In this document: positions 8,905 to 16,615 of the stretch, piece after piece
How positions within the stretch are numbered: position 1 is the first letter of the stretch
Layout of the letters: the number at the start of each line of letters is the position of its first letter
DNA from: Candidatus Kouleothrix ribensis
Lineage (GTDB): Bacteria > Chloroflexota > Chloroflexia > Chloroflexales > Roseiflexaceae
Assembly: GCA_016722075.1 (NCBI GenBank)
Contig: JADKGW010000002.1
Location: 1,240,001 to 1,304,000 of the forward strand
Length of the DNA stretch: 64,000 nucleotides
Direction of reading: 5' to 3'
The notes under the pieces: model-generated
Databases searched by the model: none
Seen by the model: only the letters and a program-made list of their open reading frames with translations
Told to the model about the DNA's origin: nothing
Position numbers and translations under genes: made by a program

Positions 8905-8944
8905 GAAACGCATCCGTTTCCCGCGTGCATACGCTATAGTATGC
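8905..8944 (+). promoter_or_regulatory. Two adjacent inverted repeats over the promoter of the CrtI-like gene
   Basis: In the gap between divergent genes, GAAACG-catc-CGTTTC (8905-8920) is followed by GCATAC-gctata-GTATGC (8927-8944). A -10-like TATAGT lies inside the second dyad and ends 7 bases before the ATG at 8948. The arrangement looks like an operator overlapping a promoter that makes a leaderless transcript. Confidence 0.45.
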
Positions 8945-8947
8945 GCT

Positions 8948-10456
8948 ATGCCAACCACCGACTACGACATTATTGTGATTGGCGCGGGCATCGGCGGGCT
9001 GACTGCCGCCGCGCTGCTGGCCCACGACGGCTACCGCGTGCTGGTGCTCGAAGGCCATATCGCACCAGGCGGCTGCGCCTCGTCGTACGAGCGCAAGCGC
9101 CCGAATGGCGACCGCTACATCTTCGACGTGGGCGCGACTCTGTTCGCCGGGTTCCGGCCCGGCGGCGCGCACCACTGGGTTGCGCACCGGCTGGGCATCA
9201 GCTGGCCGGTGCGCCCGCTCGACCCGGCGATGGAGGTGTGGCTGCCCGATCGGCGCGTCACGCGCTATACCGGCGAACGCTGGCTCGACGAGCGGCGGGT
9301 GGCGTTTCCGGCGCAGGCCTGGGAGGCCGAGGGCTTCTGGCGCGAGCAAGAGCAGATCGCCGAGATCGCCTGGCGTTTCGCGGCACGCCAGCCGGCGCTA
9401 CCGCCCGAGCGCCCAGGCGATCTGCTGGGCATGCTCGCGAAAGTGCGCCCCGAGATGGCGCTGCTGCTCCCACAGCTCTGGCGCACAACCGGGCAAGCCC
9501 TCACGGCGCGCGGCATCACCGACCGGCGGCTACGCACATATATCGACGGGCAGCTGCTAATCAGTGCGCAGGCCGTGGCGCACAACTGCGCCTGGCTGTA
9601 TGGCGCGGTGGCGCTCGACTTCGCGCGGATCGGCGCACACTATGCTGCTGGTGGGGCGTGGAGCCTGGCACATACGCTGGTGGGCGCGCTCGAGCGCGCC
9701 GGCGGCCAGCTGCGCTACCGGCGCTGGGTTCAGCGCATCATCACACACAACGGCCGCGCCTGTGCAGTCGAAACCGACAAAGGCGAGCGCTATAGCGCCC
9801 GCCATGTGATCGGCAACATTACGCTGTGGGATGCTGAACGGCTGCTAGGCCAGGCCGTGCCGCGCCGGCTGGCTCGTGCGGTGGATGCGGCGCCTAGCGG
9901 ATGGGGCGCGTTTACGCTCTACCTGGGGGTTGATCAGGCGGCTATTCCGGCCGGGCAGGCCGAGCACCACCAGGTGATCGCCTGCTACGACCGGCCGTTG
10001 GGCGAGGCCAACAGTGTGTTCATCTCGGCGCACCCGGCCGACGACCAGCGCGCACCGCCAGGGCAATGCGCCCTAACCGTCTCGACACACACCAATGCCG
10101 AACGCTGGTGGCGCTGGCGCACCGACGATCCGGCACGATATCGCGAGGAGAAAGCCGCTATGGCCGAGCGCATACTCGGCACAGTTGCACTGGCGCTGCC
10201 GGGCGTTCGGCAGCACCTGCGCTACATGCAAGCCGGCACACCATTCTCGTTCTGGCGCTACACGCGCCGCCACCATGGTATGGTTGGCGGTATGCCGCAG
10301 CACCTGGCCAACTCGGGCCTATTCAGCCTTGGCCCGCGCGCCACCGGCGTGGCCGGCCTCTGGCTGGTGGGCGACAGCACCTTCCCCGGCCAGAGCACCG
10401 CTGCCGTCAGCCAGGGCGCCATACGTGTATACCATGCGATCAGGCGGGCGGGTTAG
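8948..10456 (+). CDS. FAD-dependent oxidoreductase, CrtI/carotenoid isomerase-like
   Basis: A 502-residue flavoprotein with an N-terminal dinucleotide-binding fold (DIIVIGAGIGGLTAAALL, residues ~6-23, then VLVLEGHIAPGGCASS) and the C-terminal family signature GLWLVGDSTFPGQSTAAVSQGAI. This pattern is that of phytoene desaturases, carotenoid isomerases (CrtISO) and CruC/CrtD-like enzymes, acting on membrane-dissolved carotenoids. The exact reaction cannot be told. ATG at 8948 is chosen because the homologous fold starts there and a -10-like element sits just upstream; the frame is open upstream but that part overlaps the divergent gene start. It is convergent with the signalling operon, with three bases between stop codons. 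Confidence 0.82.
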   Translation: MPTTDYDIIVIGAGIGGLTAAALLAHDGYRVLVLEGHIAPGGCASSYERKRPNGDRYIFDVGATLFAGFRPGGAHHWVAHRLGISWPVRPLDPAMEVWLPDRRVTRYTGERWLDERRVAFPAQAWEAEGFWREQEQIAEIAWRFAARQPALPPERPGDLLGMLAKVRPEMALLLPQLWRTTGQALTARGITDRRLRTYIDGQLLISAQAVAHNCAWLYGAVALDFARIGAHYAAGGAWSLAHTLVGALERAGGQLRYRRWVQRIITHNGRACAVETDKGERYSARHVIGNITLWDAERLLGQAVPRRLARAVDAAPSGWGAFTLYLGVDQAAIPAGQAEHHQVIACYDRPLGEANSVFISAHPADDQRAPPGQCALTVSTHTNAERWWRWRTDDPARYREEKAAMAERILGTVALALPGVRQHLRYMQAGTPFSFWRYTRRHHGMVGGMPQHLANSGLFSLGPRATGVAGLWLVGDSTFPGQSTAAVSQGAIRVYHAIRRAG

Positions 10457-10459
10457 CGT

Positions 10460-11191
10460 TTAGAGCGCGCGGACGCGCCGCAGCACCGCCGCCAGCACCT
10501 TACGACCAGCCGGCGACACCACGGCACGGGGGGGAGTAACCGCTACCGCCACCTGTTGCACATCGCACACCTGGCCGGCCGCGCGCTCTCGCAGCACCGG
10601 CGGCGTGAAGCTGGGCATTTCCTCAGGCGCTGCGCTCTGGCCTTCGCCAGCCACCGGAACTAGATCCAGGCGGCGCACCTGCGCGGCAGGTGGCTGATCC
10701 ATCGGGTGCGGATCGTACGCGGTAGAAAATTGGCAAAGGCGGCGATAGTGCCGGCTGATCTGGTGATCTGTGTGGTGATCTGGCGAGTCGAGATCATGCG
10801 CAAACGCCAGGTTTGCCAAGATCGGCATGGCCATGAGTGGGGGTGATCCAGCCTGTAGCGTGGGCTTGGGAAGCTCGGCACTGAGCTGGACGAGCTGCTC
10901 GATCTCGTAGAAGATCGCGACCGGGTGCCGGACGGTTGATGAATCGTGCGTGAAGGCGAACTCAGCGGCATCCCACTGTAATACCTGCAGGATGGCATCG
11001 TCGCCCTTCGCTACCACCTGCCGGGTGGACAGATCGCGCACCTCTGCGTCGATCAGCCGGCCCATGGTTACATAGATCGAGCTATGTAGGGCCAAAGACC
11101 ACACGCGCAGAACTCCCGACTTATTACCCATCCGAAAGATTTCAAATAGGTCGACCAACGACATGTCGTATAGTGTGCCTTCAAGTGCCAT
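10460..11191 (-). CDS. DUF4388 domain protein (second copy)
   Basis: A 243-residue protein starting MALEGTLYDMSLVDLFEIFRMGNKSGVLRVW, the hallmark of the DUF4388 (PATAN-like) domain that often accompanies roadblock proteins and MglA-like GTPases. The C-terminal half is variable and ends in a short basic segment (KVLAAVLRRVRAL) similar to the end of the paralogue at 11870-12598. ATG at 11191 is chosen because the paralogue starts at the same residue and GATGAGG lies just upstream. It is the last gene of the five-gene signalling operon. Molecular role is unknown; a GTPase-associated adaptor is likely. Confidence 0.8.
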   Translation of the reverse strand: MALEGTLYDMSLVDLFEIFRMGNKSGVLRVWSLALHSSIYVTMGRLIDAEVRDLSTRQVVAKGDDAILQVLQWDAAEFAFTHDSSTVRHPVAIFYEIEQLVQLSAELPKPTLQAGSPPLMAMPILANLAFAHDLDSPDHHTDHQISRHYRRLCQFSTAYDPHPMDQPPAAQVRRLDLVPVAGEGQSAAPEEMPSFTPPVLRERAAGQVCDVQQVAVAVTPPRAVVSPAGRKVLAAVLRRVRAL

Positions 11192-11279
11192 ATGTGCCTC
11201 ATCTTGGAATGTTGCCACAGCGATACAAGGCTATGGCTGCACGAGAAATAGGTTAAGGACTGCCACAGTATGTGTGATA

Positions 11280-11858
11280 TCAGGCCTGGTTGTTGAGCGC
11301 CTCGAGCGACGACTCGTCGTCGGATAGATCAGCCGTCGACTGATCGATATGCATGATCAGGGCCATCAGAATGCTCTTAACACTCTCGCGATCAGTGGCG
11401 ATGCACGGCAGCACCGGGATCTCGAGCGGCAGCTGCAGCCGCTTGCGAATATAGCTCAGCGGCAGTGCGGCCGGGTCGTCCTGCTTATTTGCCGCTACCA
11501 CGAACGGCGCAGGGGTGATCGCCGCGAAGTGCGCCATGAGCCGCTGTGTTTCGAGCAGATGCGCAGGCCGGCAGCTGTCGACCATCACGATATAGCCCAT
11601 GCAGCCTTCGGTCAGCACATCCCACATGAAATCAAAGCGTTCCTGGCCGGGCGTGCCGAACAGAAATAACACCACCTCATCCGAGACGGCGATCTTACCG
11701 AAATCAAGCGCGACCGTGGTCTCTTTTTTGAGCGCACGCTCTTCGGCGCCGGTCACCTCGTACTCGGTAGTCACCGGATCGATATCACTAATCGAGCGAA
11801 TAAAGTTAGTCTTGCCGGCGGCATAGGCTCCAGTGATGACGACTTTTACTGCTTGCAC
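11280..11858 (-). CDS. Ras-like small GTPase (MglA-type superfamily)
   Basis: A 192-residue P-loop GTPase. Visible motifs are the P-loop GAYAAGKTNF (residues ~9-18), the switch II GTPGQERF (residues ~68-75), and NKQD for guanine recognition (ANKQDDP near residue 127). Between them lies the Thr-containing switch I region. The start is GTG with GGAGA upstream. It is flanked on both sides by DUF4388 genes and lies downstream of roadblock and protoglobin genes. Roadblock proteins commonly serve as partners or GAPs of such GTPases in polarity and motility control. Confidence 0.9.
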   Translation of the reverse strand: MQAVKVVITGAYAAGKTNFIRSISDIDPVTTEYEVTGAEERALKKETTVALDFGKIAVSDEVVLFLFGTPGQERFDFMWDVLTEGCMGYIVMVDSCRPAHLLETQRLMAHFAAITPAPFVVAANKQDDPAALPLSYIRKRLQLPLEIPVLPCIATDRESVKSILMALIMHIDQSTADLSDDESSLEALNNQA

Positions 11859-11869
11859 GCACGTATCTC

Positions 11870-12598
11870 CTAGAGACCGCGAACACGGCGCATGACTGCA
11901 TGAAGCAAACTCGTACGCGGCTTTACCAGCACGGGCGTGCTTGCATCAGGTGCGACACCGAGCGAAACCAGGCTCGGCGGCTGGAGGTAGCCCGGCTGAG
12001 CAGTCGCGCGCCTGCCAGGCAGCGCCTGTAGCTCTGGCTGCACCTCGACCAGGCCAAGCGCCACAAGCTCGCCGATGATCCGCAGTACCTCCTCGGCAGT
12101 AATACGCGAGTTGGCGCAGATCTCGCGCACATCTTTACAGATCGCTACCTGGCTAAGAATGCGCCACTGGGCCAGATCAAGGCTGACGCCAGTGTCGGCC
12201 GACGCGGGTGTGGCCAAGCGCAGGCACGTCTCGAGCGTCACCGGCGTAGCATGCGCACCTTGCCCGGAGTGTACCCGGCGGCGCAGCCCCTCGAGAATAA
12301 GCGTATCGCTATCGCAGCTGATTCGGCGCGCACGCCCCTGGACATCGGCGTCGTGATGAAATGTAAAACTAGCCTGCTCCCAGAGGAACAGTTGCCAGAT
12401 TGCTTGTTCGTCGCGGGCGATGATCTGCCGATTAGCCGAGTTGATCACCAGCGCATCGATTGGCTGGCCGGCAGCTACATACACGACACCACAGTGCGCA
12501 TCATGTTGCAGCGACAACATCCCGGTTTTCGGACCCATTCGAAAGACATGGAACAGGTCGACAAGTGACATATCCTGGAGGGTGCCCTCGAGTGCCAT
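11870..12598 (-). CDS. DUF4388 domain protein (first copy)
   Basis: A 242-residue protein beginning MALEGTLQDMSLVDLFHVFRMGPKTGMLSLQ, a DUF4388 domain occupying the first ~110 residues. Residues ~140-185 look like a small winged-helix-type region (WRILSQVAICKDVREICANSRITAEEVLRIIGELVALGLVE), as in proteins that end in a helix-turn-helix-like adaptor. The C-terminus is basic (LLHAVMRRVRGL). The stop codon is 11 bases before the GTPase start, so they are cotranscribed. It is paralogous to the gene at 10460-11191. Confidence 0.82.
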   Translation of the reverse strand: MALEGTLQDMSLVDLFHVFRMGPKTGMLSLQHDAHCGVVYVAAGQPIDALVINSANRQIIARDEQAIWQLFLWEQASFTFHHDADVQGRARRISCDSDTLILEGLRRRVHSGQGAHATPVTLETCLRLATPASADTGVSLDLAQWRILSQVAICKDVREICANSRITAEEVLRIIGELVALGLVEVQPELQALPGRRATAQPGYLQPPSLVSLGVAPDASTPVLVKPRTSLLHAVMRRVRGL

Positions 12599-12740
12599 GG
12601 ATCACTGCCTTGCCGACAACAGGATGTGAATGATAGTGTACTAGCTCTTCGCCGCCGGATGCATGCCAACTTCACAACAAACGATTTTCAATTTAGTGGC
12701 GAAATAATCTAAGTACGAATCATTCTTATGACGAATAAAT

Positions 12741-12774
12741 GGCGGGTGCCGCACATCGCTGCGCGGCACCCGCC
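12741..12774 (-). terminator. Strong hairpin after the protoglobin gene
   Basis: A perfect 12-bp stem (12741-12752 with 12763-12774) encloses a 10-base loop. In the minus-strand direction it is followed by ATTTATTCG, a short T-rich run. It lies 11 bases after the protoglobin stop, so it may end or attenuate transcription before the DUF4388-GTPase genes. Confidence 0.5.
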
Positions 12775-12784
12775 CGGAGCGATA

Positions 12785-13336
12785 CTAATCCATACCGCTG
12801 AGCAGCAGGCGCGCCAGCCGCTCGCCACCAACCAGCTCGGAAAGGTGCTTGAGCTGATTGTCTTCGTAGGCCTGGTTGAAAATTGCGATATCGAGCGCAA
12901 GCACCTTGCGAAACGCCACCAGCGCCTGATCGGGCTGGGGGCTAGACTTCACAATCTGCTCGCCGAACGGCATGATTACGTCGAGCATGGCCAGTGGGTA
13001 GCGCACAGGCAGGCCGATATGGACATGGACCTGGCCGATCTTCAGGCGCTTCTGGGCATAGGCTTCTTCGTACTTGCCGCCGAAAATATCGGTGAACCAA
13101 TCGCTCACAGCGCCGTGCAACCGCTCCATTGAAGCAGTCTGTAGATACTCGGCCGTATTGCTATGATTCAGCAACCGATTGTAGAAGACATCGAGCAGAG
13201 CCGGGGCAGACGCGCGGGCCTGGGCCTGTAGCGCACCGAGCAACGCCTTCTCTTCGCCGGTGAGCGCCATCATTTCAACAAGCTCGCGTAGAATACCCTC
13301 ACCCTTGACATTCCAGCTGGCACGATCATGAGCCAT
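12785..13336 (-). CDS. Protoglobin-domain haem protein without output domain
   Basis: A 183-residue single-domain protein of the globin-coupled-sensor/protoglobin family. The segment KIGQVHVHIGLPVRYPLAMLDVIMPF (residues ~107-132) matches the F-helix region where the histidine in xxHxxIGL ligates haem. The N-terminal helices (ELVEMMALTGEEKALLGALQ) match the family. No methyl-accepting, kinase or GGDEF domain follows, so any oxygen or redox signal would be passed to a separate partner. ATG at 13336 is preceded by GGGAGA. It lies between a roadblock gene and a DUF4388/GTPase set, suggesting that partner is the GTPase module. Confidence 0.85.
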   Translation of the reverse strand: MAHDRASWNVKGEGILRELVEMMALTGEEKALLGALQAQARASAPALLDVFYNRLLNHSNTAEYLQTASMERLHGAVSDWFTDIFGGKYEEAYAQKRLKIGQVHVHIGLPVRYPLAMLDVIMPFGEQIVKSSPQPDQALVAFRKVLALDIAIFNQAYEDNQLKHLSELVGGERLARLLLSGMD

Positions 13337-13376
13337 GGTTATATTCTCCCTGACGTAAAGCTTATCGGCGACACGA

Positions 13377-13748
13377 TTAGAGCGCCTTACCAATGGCGGC
13401 AGCCGCCTCGCGCGCCTCGATGCGCACCATGCCGAGGTTGGCGCCATGGCGTAGGTTCACCGCGAGCAGGCTCTGGTCGCCGGCCGGCAGCACCATAAAC
13501 AGGCCATTATCGGCCTTGATTATGGCCTCTTCGGGCAGGCCGATCTTGAGCTCGCCCGAGACGCGCCGAGTGACGCCGACCATGGTTGCCGCGACGGCGC
13601 CGATACGATCGGCGTTGACCTCGTTGGCCATACGTGATGCCAGCACAATACCATCCATACTGACCGCGACTGCACCAGTGACATCGTTGCCAGCATTGAT
13701 TGAGAGACGATCGAGGATCGTGAGGACTTGTTCTTGTCGGGTTGCCAT
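13377..13748 (-). CDS. Roadblock/LC7 domain protein
   Basis: A 123-residue roadblock/LC7 domain protein filling the usual family length. The pattern GAVAVSMDGIVLASRM, then a central helix GAVAATMVGVTRRVSGEL and the strands LFMVLPAGDQSLLAVNLRHGANLGMVRIEAREAA are typical. Such proteins dimerise and bind small GTPases. ATG at 13748 is preceded by AAGGA. It is the first gene of the minus-strand signalling operon that continues through protoglobin, DUF4388 and GTPase genes. Confidence 0.9.
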   Translation of the reverse strand: MATRQEQVLTILDRLSINAGNDVTGAVAVSMDGIVLASRMANEVNADRIGAVAATMVGVTRRVSGELKIGLPEEAIIKADNGLFMVLPAGDQSLLAVNLRHGANLGMVRIEAREAAAAIGKAL

Positions 13749-13992
13749 ACTGCGATGTTCCTTTCAGCGCGCGCCGCGCTACTGTGATAACGACGCGCCA
13801 CCGCATGCCAAAGGCGCGGGCCTGGTGACGCTACAATCCGTTGACAGTGTACTGGCTTGGCGCCATACGCGGCATGCCGACATTGCAACAAATTGCTTTC
13901 ATTTTCATTACGGGGTGGCTGGTGATCATCGATCGAATCGACATGACAATTAATAGCGTTTGTTTCAATCCTCACCCACACGACGTACAGTG

Positions 13993-14100
13993 TGATACAA
14001 TGAGCGCCTTACACTCACCTACGTTCCCCGAGCAATTTGCTCACTTATATCGCCCAGCGCCTGATCGTCATCAAGCGGTTCGCGATAGCGAGGCCCGCCC
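13993..14100 (+). promoter_or_regulatory. Extended -10 promoter and conserved leader element, copy 1
   Basis: TG-A-TACAAT (13993-14001) is followed ~25 bases on by a ~75-base block that recurs at 34490-34565. It starts with a small hairpin GAGCA-att-TGCTC and then has ATCGCCCAGCGCCTGATCGT...GCGAT, whose ends can pair. It lies ~150-230 bases upstream of the SPFH gene. The hairpin is kept in the other copy with a different loop and stem length. It could be a cis-acting RNA; the reverse strand also reads as a short peptide end, so a protein-coding origin is not excluded. Confidence 0.45.
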
Positions 14101-14249
14101 GGCGACCAGGTGCTGAGTCCGTCCTCTGCGACATCGCCCTGCAAGCCGTAGCCGAGCCGGCCAGGGTTGTTTAGCCGACCCTGGCGCCTACACCCAGCCA
14201 GACAGTATGCTGCCGGCGCGGCAGGCGACAATATATAGAGGAGTTGGTT

Positions 14250-15041
14250 ATGAACATCGTTATTTCGAGCGTGCTGGCCGTGGCCGTGCTGGCCGTGCTG
14301 ATGCTCGTGCTGGCGTCGGTCAAGATCGTGCCCGAGTACGAGCGCGGCGTAGTGTTCCGGCTGGGCCGACTCATGGGCGCGCGCGGCCCCGGCCTGGTGC
14401 TGCTCATCCCGATGATCGAGCGCATGGTGCGGGTCGATACGCGTGTGATCACGCTGGATGTGCCGGCCCAGGAGGTGATTACGCTCGATAATGTGACGAT
14501 CAAGGTGAACGCGGTGCTGTACTTCATGGTCGTCAACCCGAACGCGGCGATCGTGAAGGTGATGGATTACATCCGCGCGACCATGCAGATCGCGCAGACT
14601 ACGCTGCGCAGCGCGGTGGGCCAGGTCGATCTCGACACACTGCTGGCGCATCGCGAGCAGGTCAACGCACGCCTGCAGGCGATTATCGACGAGCAGACCG
14701 AGCCGTGGGGCATTAAGGTGACGATTGTCGAGATCAAGGATGTTGAGCTACCGCAGAGCATGCAGCGCGCCATGGCCAAGCAGGCCGAGGCCGAGCGCGA
14801 GAAGCGCGCCAAGATCATTCACGCTGCCGGCGAGTTCGAGGCCTCGCAGAAGCTGGCCGAGGCTGCCGATGTGATGGCGCGCGAGCCGGTGACGCTGCAG
14901 CTGCGCTACCTGCAGACGCTAACCGAGATCGCGGTCGAGAAGAATAGCACGATTATCTTCCCGCTACCGGTCGATACGATCAAGGTGTTTATGGATGGCC
15001 TGGCGGCGATCCGGGCTACGAATGGCGTTCATGGTGATTGA
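14250..15041 (+). CDS. SPFH/Band 7 family protein (slipin/stomatin-like)
   Basis: A 263-residue membrane-anchored SPFH protein. An N-terminal hydrophobic helix (residues ~2-24) is followed by the slipin signature VPEYERGVVFRLGRLMGARGPGLVLLIPMIERMVRVDTR and the conserved VNAVLYFMVVNPNAAIVKVMDY. A charged coiled-coil stretch rich in Ala/Glu/Lys (AMAKQAEAEREKRAKII) follows, with a conserved C-terminus. It forms membrane microdomain scaffolds. ATG at 14250 is chosen for the GAGGAG ribosome site at 14238-14243; the frame opens six bases earlier at TTG. No NfeD gene is adjacent. Confidence 0.92.
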   Translation: MNIVISSVLAVAVLAVLMLVLASVKIVPEYERGVVFRLGRLMGARGPGLVLLIPMIERMVRVDTRVITLDVPAQEVITLDNVTIKVNAVLYFMVVNPNAAIVKVMDYIRATMQIAQTTLRSAVGQVDLDTLLAHREQVNARLQAIIDEQTEPWGIKVTIVEIKDVELPQSMQRAMAKQAEAEREKRAKIIHAAGEFEASQKLAEAADVMAREPVTLQLRYLQTLTEIAVEKNSTIIFPLPVDTIKVFMDGLAAIRATNGVHGD

Positions 15042-15135
15042 TTTGTGTGGTGCCAGGGGCGCGTCGCCCCGGCGATGAGGTCGGCGGCGGCCGCTTGCCG
15101 GCTGGGCACGGCCTCTCCTCCCGCTGGGGAAACCG

Positions 15136-15169
15136 GCCGGGTTTCCCAGAGCCTTCCGGCAAGGCAGGC
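15136..15169. repeat. Direct repeat copy 1, containing small hairpins
   Basis: The block CCGGGTTTCCCAGA followed by GCCTTCCGGCAAGGCAGG recurs with few changes at 15865-15897. Local dyads are present (GGGAAACC-ggcc-GGGTTTCCC at 15127-15147, GCCTT-ccggc-AAGGC). The two copies bracket the DinB gene. It resembles a small intergenic repeat family. Confidence 0.6.
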
Positions 15170-15175
15170 CGAGGC

Positions 15176-15700
15176 TCAGCCCGCACGCTCATTCTGGAAC
15201 ATGATGAAGTCGAAGTCGCCCGGCGACTGGCCGTAGCTCGTCAGCAGCGCGGCAGCCTCGCTGCGGTGCTGCGTCGCATGGTAGGTGACATCAAGCAGAA
15301 TATGCCACACGACACGCTCGCGCACCGCGCCGGGGATGACATAGCGGATCGTGCTGTTGAGCGTTTCCTCGGCCACTGTATCGATATACGCCTGCAGCTC
15401 TCGTTGTTCGATCATCCAGCGCGCTCGCAGCGCAGCGAATGTCGGAAACGCGTCTTCGTGCAGCTCGGTCGCGTCATAGGCCGCCGCGTCTGCCAGCGGC
15501 TCCTGGTAATACCCCTGGAGGGTGATCCGCTGCTGCCAGATGTTGTCAAGCATGTGAACCATCGTGGCGCGCAGCCCGCCGTGCCCGTAGGCAGTCGGAG
15601 CGGCATACTGCGCGGGACTCACCCGTGCGCAGGCTGCGAGGGTGCGCGCATCAGCCCATTCATTGTACGCACACAGCAGCTTGATTTCATCGATTTTCAT
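15176..15700 (-). CDS. DinB/YfiT-like metal-dependent protein
   Basis: A 174-residue DinB-superfamily four-helix protein. It starts MKIDEIKLLCAYNEWADARTLAAC, has the His in ATMVHMLDNIWQQRI and the later H-x3-H type site in HILLDVTYHATQHRSEAAALL, which together would bind a divalent metal. The function of such proteins is usually thiol-transferase- or stress-related and is not clear here. ATG at 15700 is preceded by AGGAG. It is a single gene bracketed by a pair of direct repeats. Confidence 0.88.
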   Translation of the reverse strand: MKIDEIKLLCAYNEWADARTLAACARVSPAQYAAPTAYGHGGLRATMVHMLDNIWQQRITLQGYYQEPLADAAAYDATELHEDAFPTFAALRARWMIEQRELQAYIDTVAEETLNSTIRYVIPGAVRERVVWHILLDVTYHATQHRSEAAALLTSYGQSPGDFDFIMFQNERAG

Positions 15701-15705
15701 GATGA

Positions 15706-16048
15706 TTGCTCCTGCTCAATCATATGAGAAGGCGTATATCATACCGCACAACCGGCCAGCGCGCTGGTGCCCGCACGCCCAACGGATTGGGCTGCAGCGC
15801 GGCGCCGATAGGTCGGGGGACGCGCGCGAGCGGGCCGATCCGCTCGCGCTGGCTGAGCAACCCAGCCGGGTTTCCCAGACCCTTCCGGCAATGCAGGACT
15901 GTGCAGCCCACACGCCATCGATCGGGATGGCGTTTAGCCGCGCCGCGCTGATAGATCAGGATGGCATTGTAGCGGATTCTGACGCGGAAAATCGCCCCGA
16001 TCGCGCTCGTTGCGAACAGCGTCGGCCGCATGAGCAGGTTGGGCGAGC
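15706..16048. other. Gene-free stretch with repeat copy 2
   Basis: I see no convincing gene. It holds the second copy (15865-15897) of the repeat at 15136 and several GC dyads (for example CCCAACGGATTGGG near 15775), and abuts the truncated left side of the IS256-type remnant. Open frames here have no codon structure of a real gene. Confidence 0.5.
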
Positions 16049-16470
16049 TTGAGCTCTGTGAGCTGGAAAGACCGCAAAGCCTTCGCGCGCGATCTGCGGA
16101 CGATCTATCAGGCGCCGACACGCGAGGCGGCCGAGAGCCGGCTGCTGGAGGTCTCCGAGCAATGGAGCAGTAGCTATCCGGTTGCGCTGCGCGGGTGGGA
16201 AACGCATTGGGAAGACCTCGCGACGATGTTCGAGTATGGGCCGGAGATCCGCCGGTTGATCTACACGACCAATACAATTGAGGGGATAACCGGCAGCTGC
16301 GCACGGTGACCAAGACCAAGGGCGCATTCCCGAGCGCGGAGGCAGCGCGCAAGCTGCTCTTCCTGGTCACACGTGAGATCACGCGGAAGAGGACGATGCC
16401 GCCACAGGATTGGGCGCGCATCCGCAATCAGCTCGCGATCCGCTTCGCCGGGCGCTTGCCAACTGAGTAA
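16049..16470 (+). pseudogene. IS256-family (mutator-type) transposase, 3' fragment with frameshift
   Basis: The translation VSWKDRKAFARDLRTIYQAP and MFEYGPEIRRLIYTTNTIEG is the C-terminal part of a Transposase_mut protein, which moves IS256-type elements with a DDE active site. The N-terminal two thirds are missing. One base is missing at ~16286 where the family reads NTIEGxNRQLRTVTKTKGAFPS; restoring it gives a continuous frame to the stop at 16468-16470. Thus it is a dead remnant. Confidence 0.9.
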
Positions 16471-16483
16471 ATCAACGGAATGC

Positions 16484-16511
16484 GATTTACACACACCACT
16501 TGACAGACCCC
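16484..16511 (+). mobile_element. Right terminal sequence of the IS256-type remnant
   Basis: ATTTACACACACCACTTGAC followed by AGACCCC lies 14 bases after the transposase stop and resembles the terminal inverted repeats of IS256-type elements. No matching left end was found upstream, consistent with a 5'-truncated copy. It borders the gene-cassette region. Confidence 0.6.
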
Positions 16512-16615
16512 GCCCAATTGCCGGTTGTGCCGCCAGCTATACCCCAGCTATGCGAGAATCATGCTATGCTTATGCCAACCCTGACCATTCCGCCTATTCA
16601 CACGGTGCCACGTTC

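Noticed and set aside
8759..8947. Longer N-terminus for the CrtI-like oxidoreductase
   Set aside because: The extension overlaps the start of the divergent gene and the promoter dyads, and the dinucleotide-binding fold begins right after 8948.
14019..14651. Minus-strand open frame of 210 codons
   Set aside because: It is antisense to the SPFH gene with low-complexity His/Arg-rich translation; only its end is shared with the 34.5-kb region, which I treat as a possible leader element.
15778..16037. GCCCAAC near 15775 and GTTGGGC near 16031 as another attC
   Set aside because: They are ~260 bases apart, arms between them do not pair convincingly, and no cassette gene ends there.
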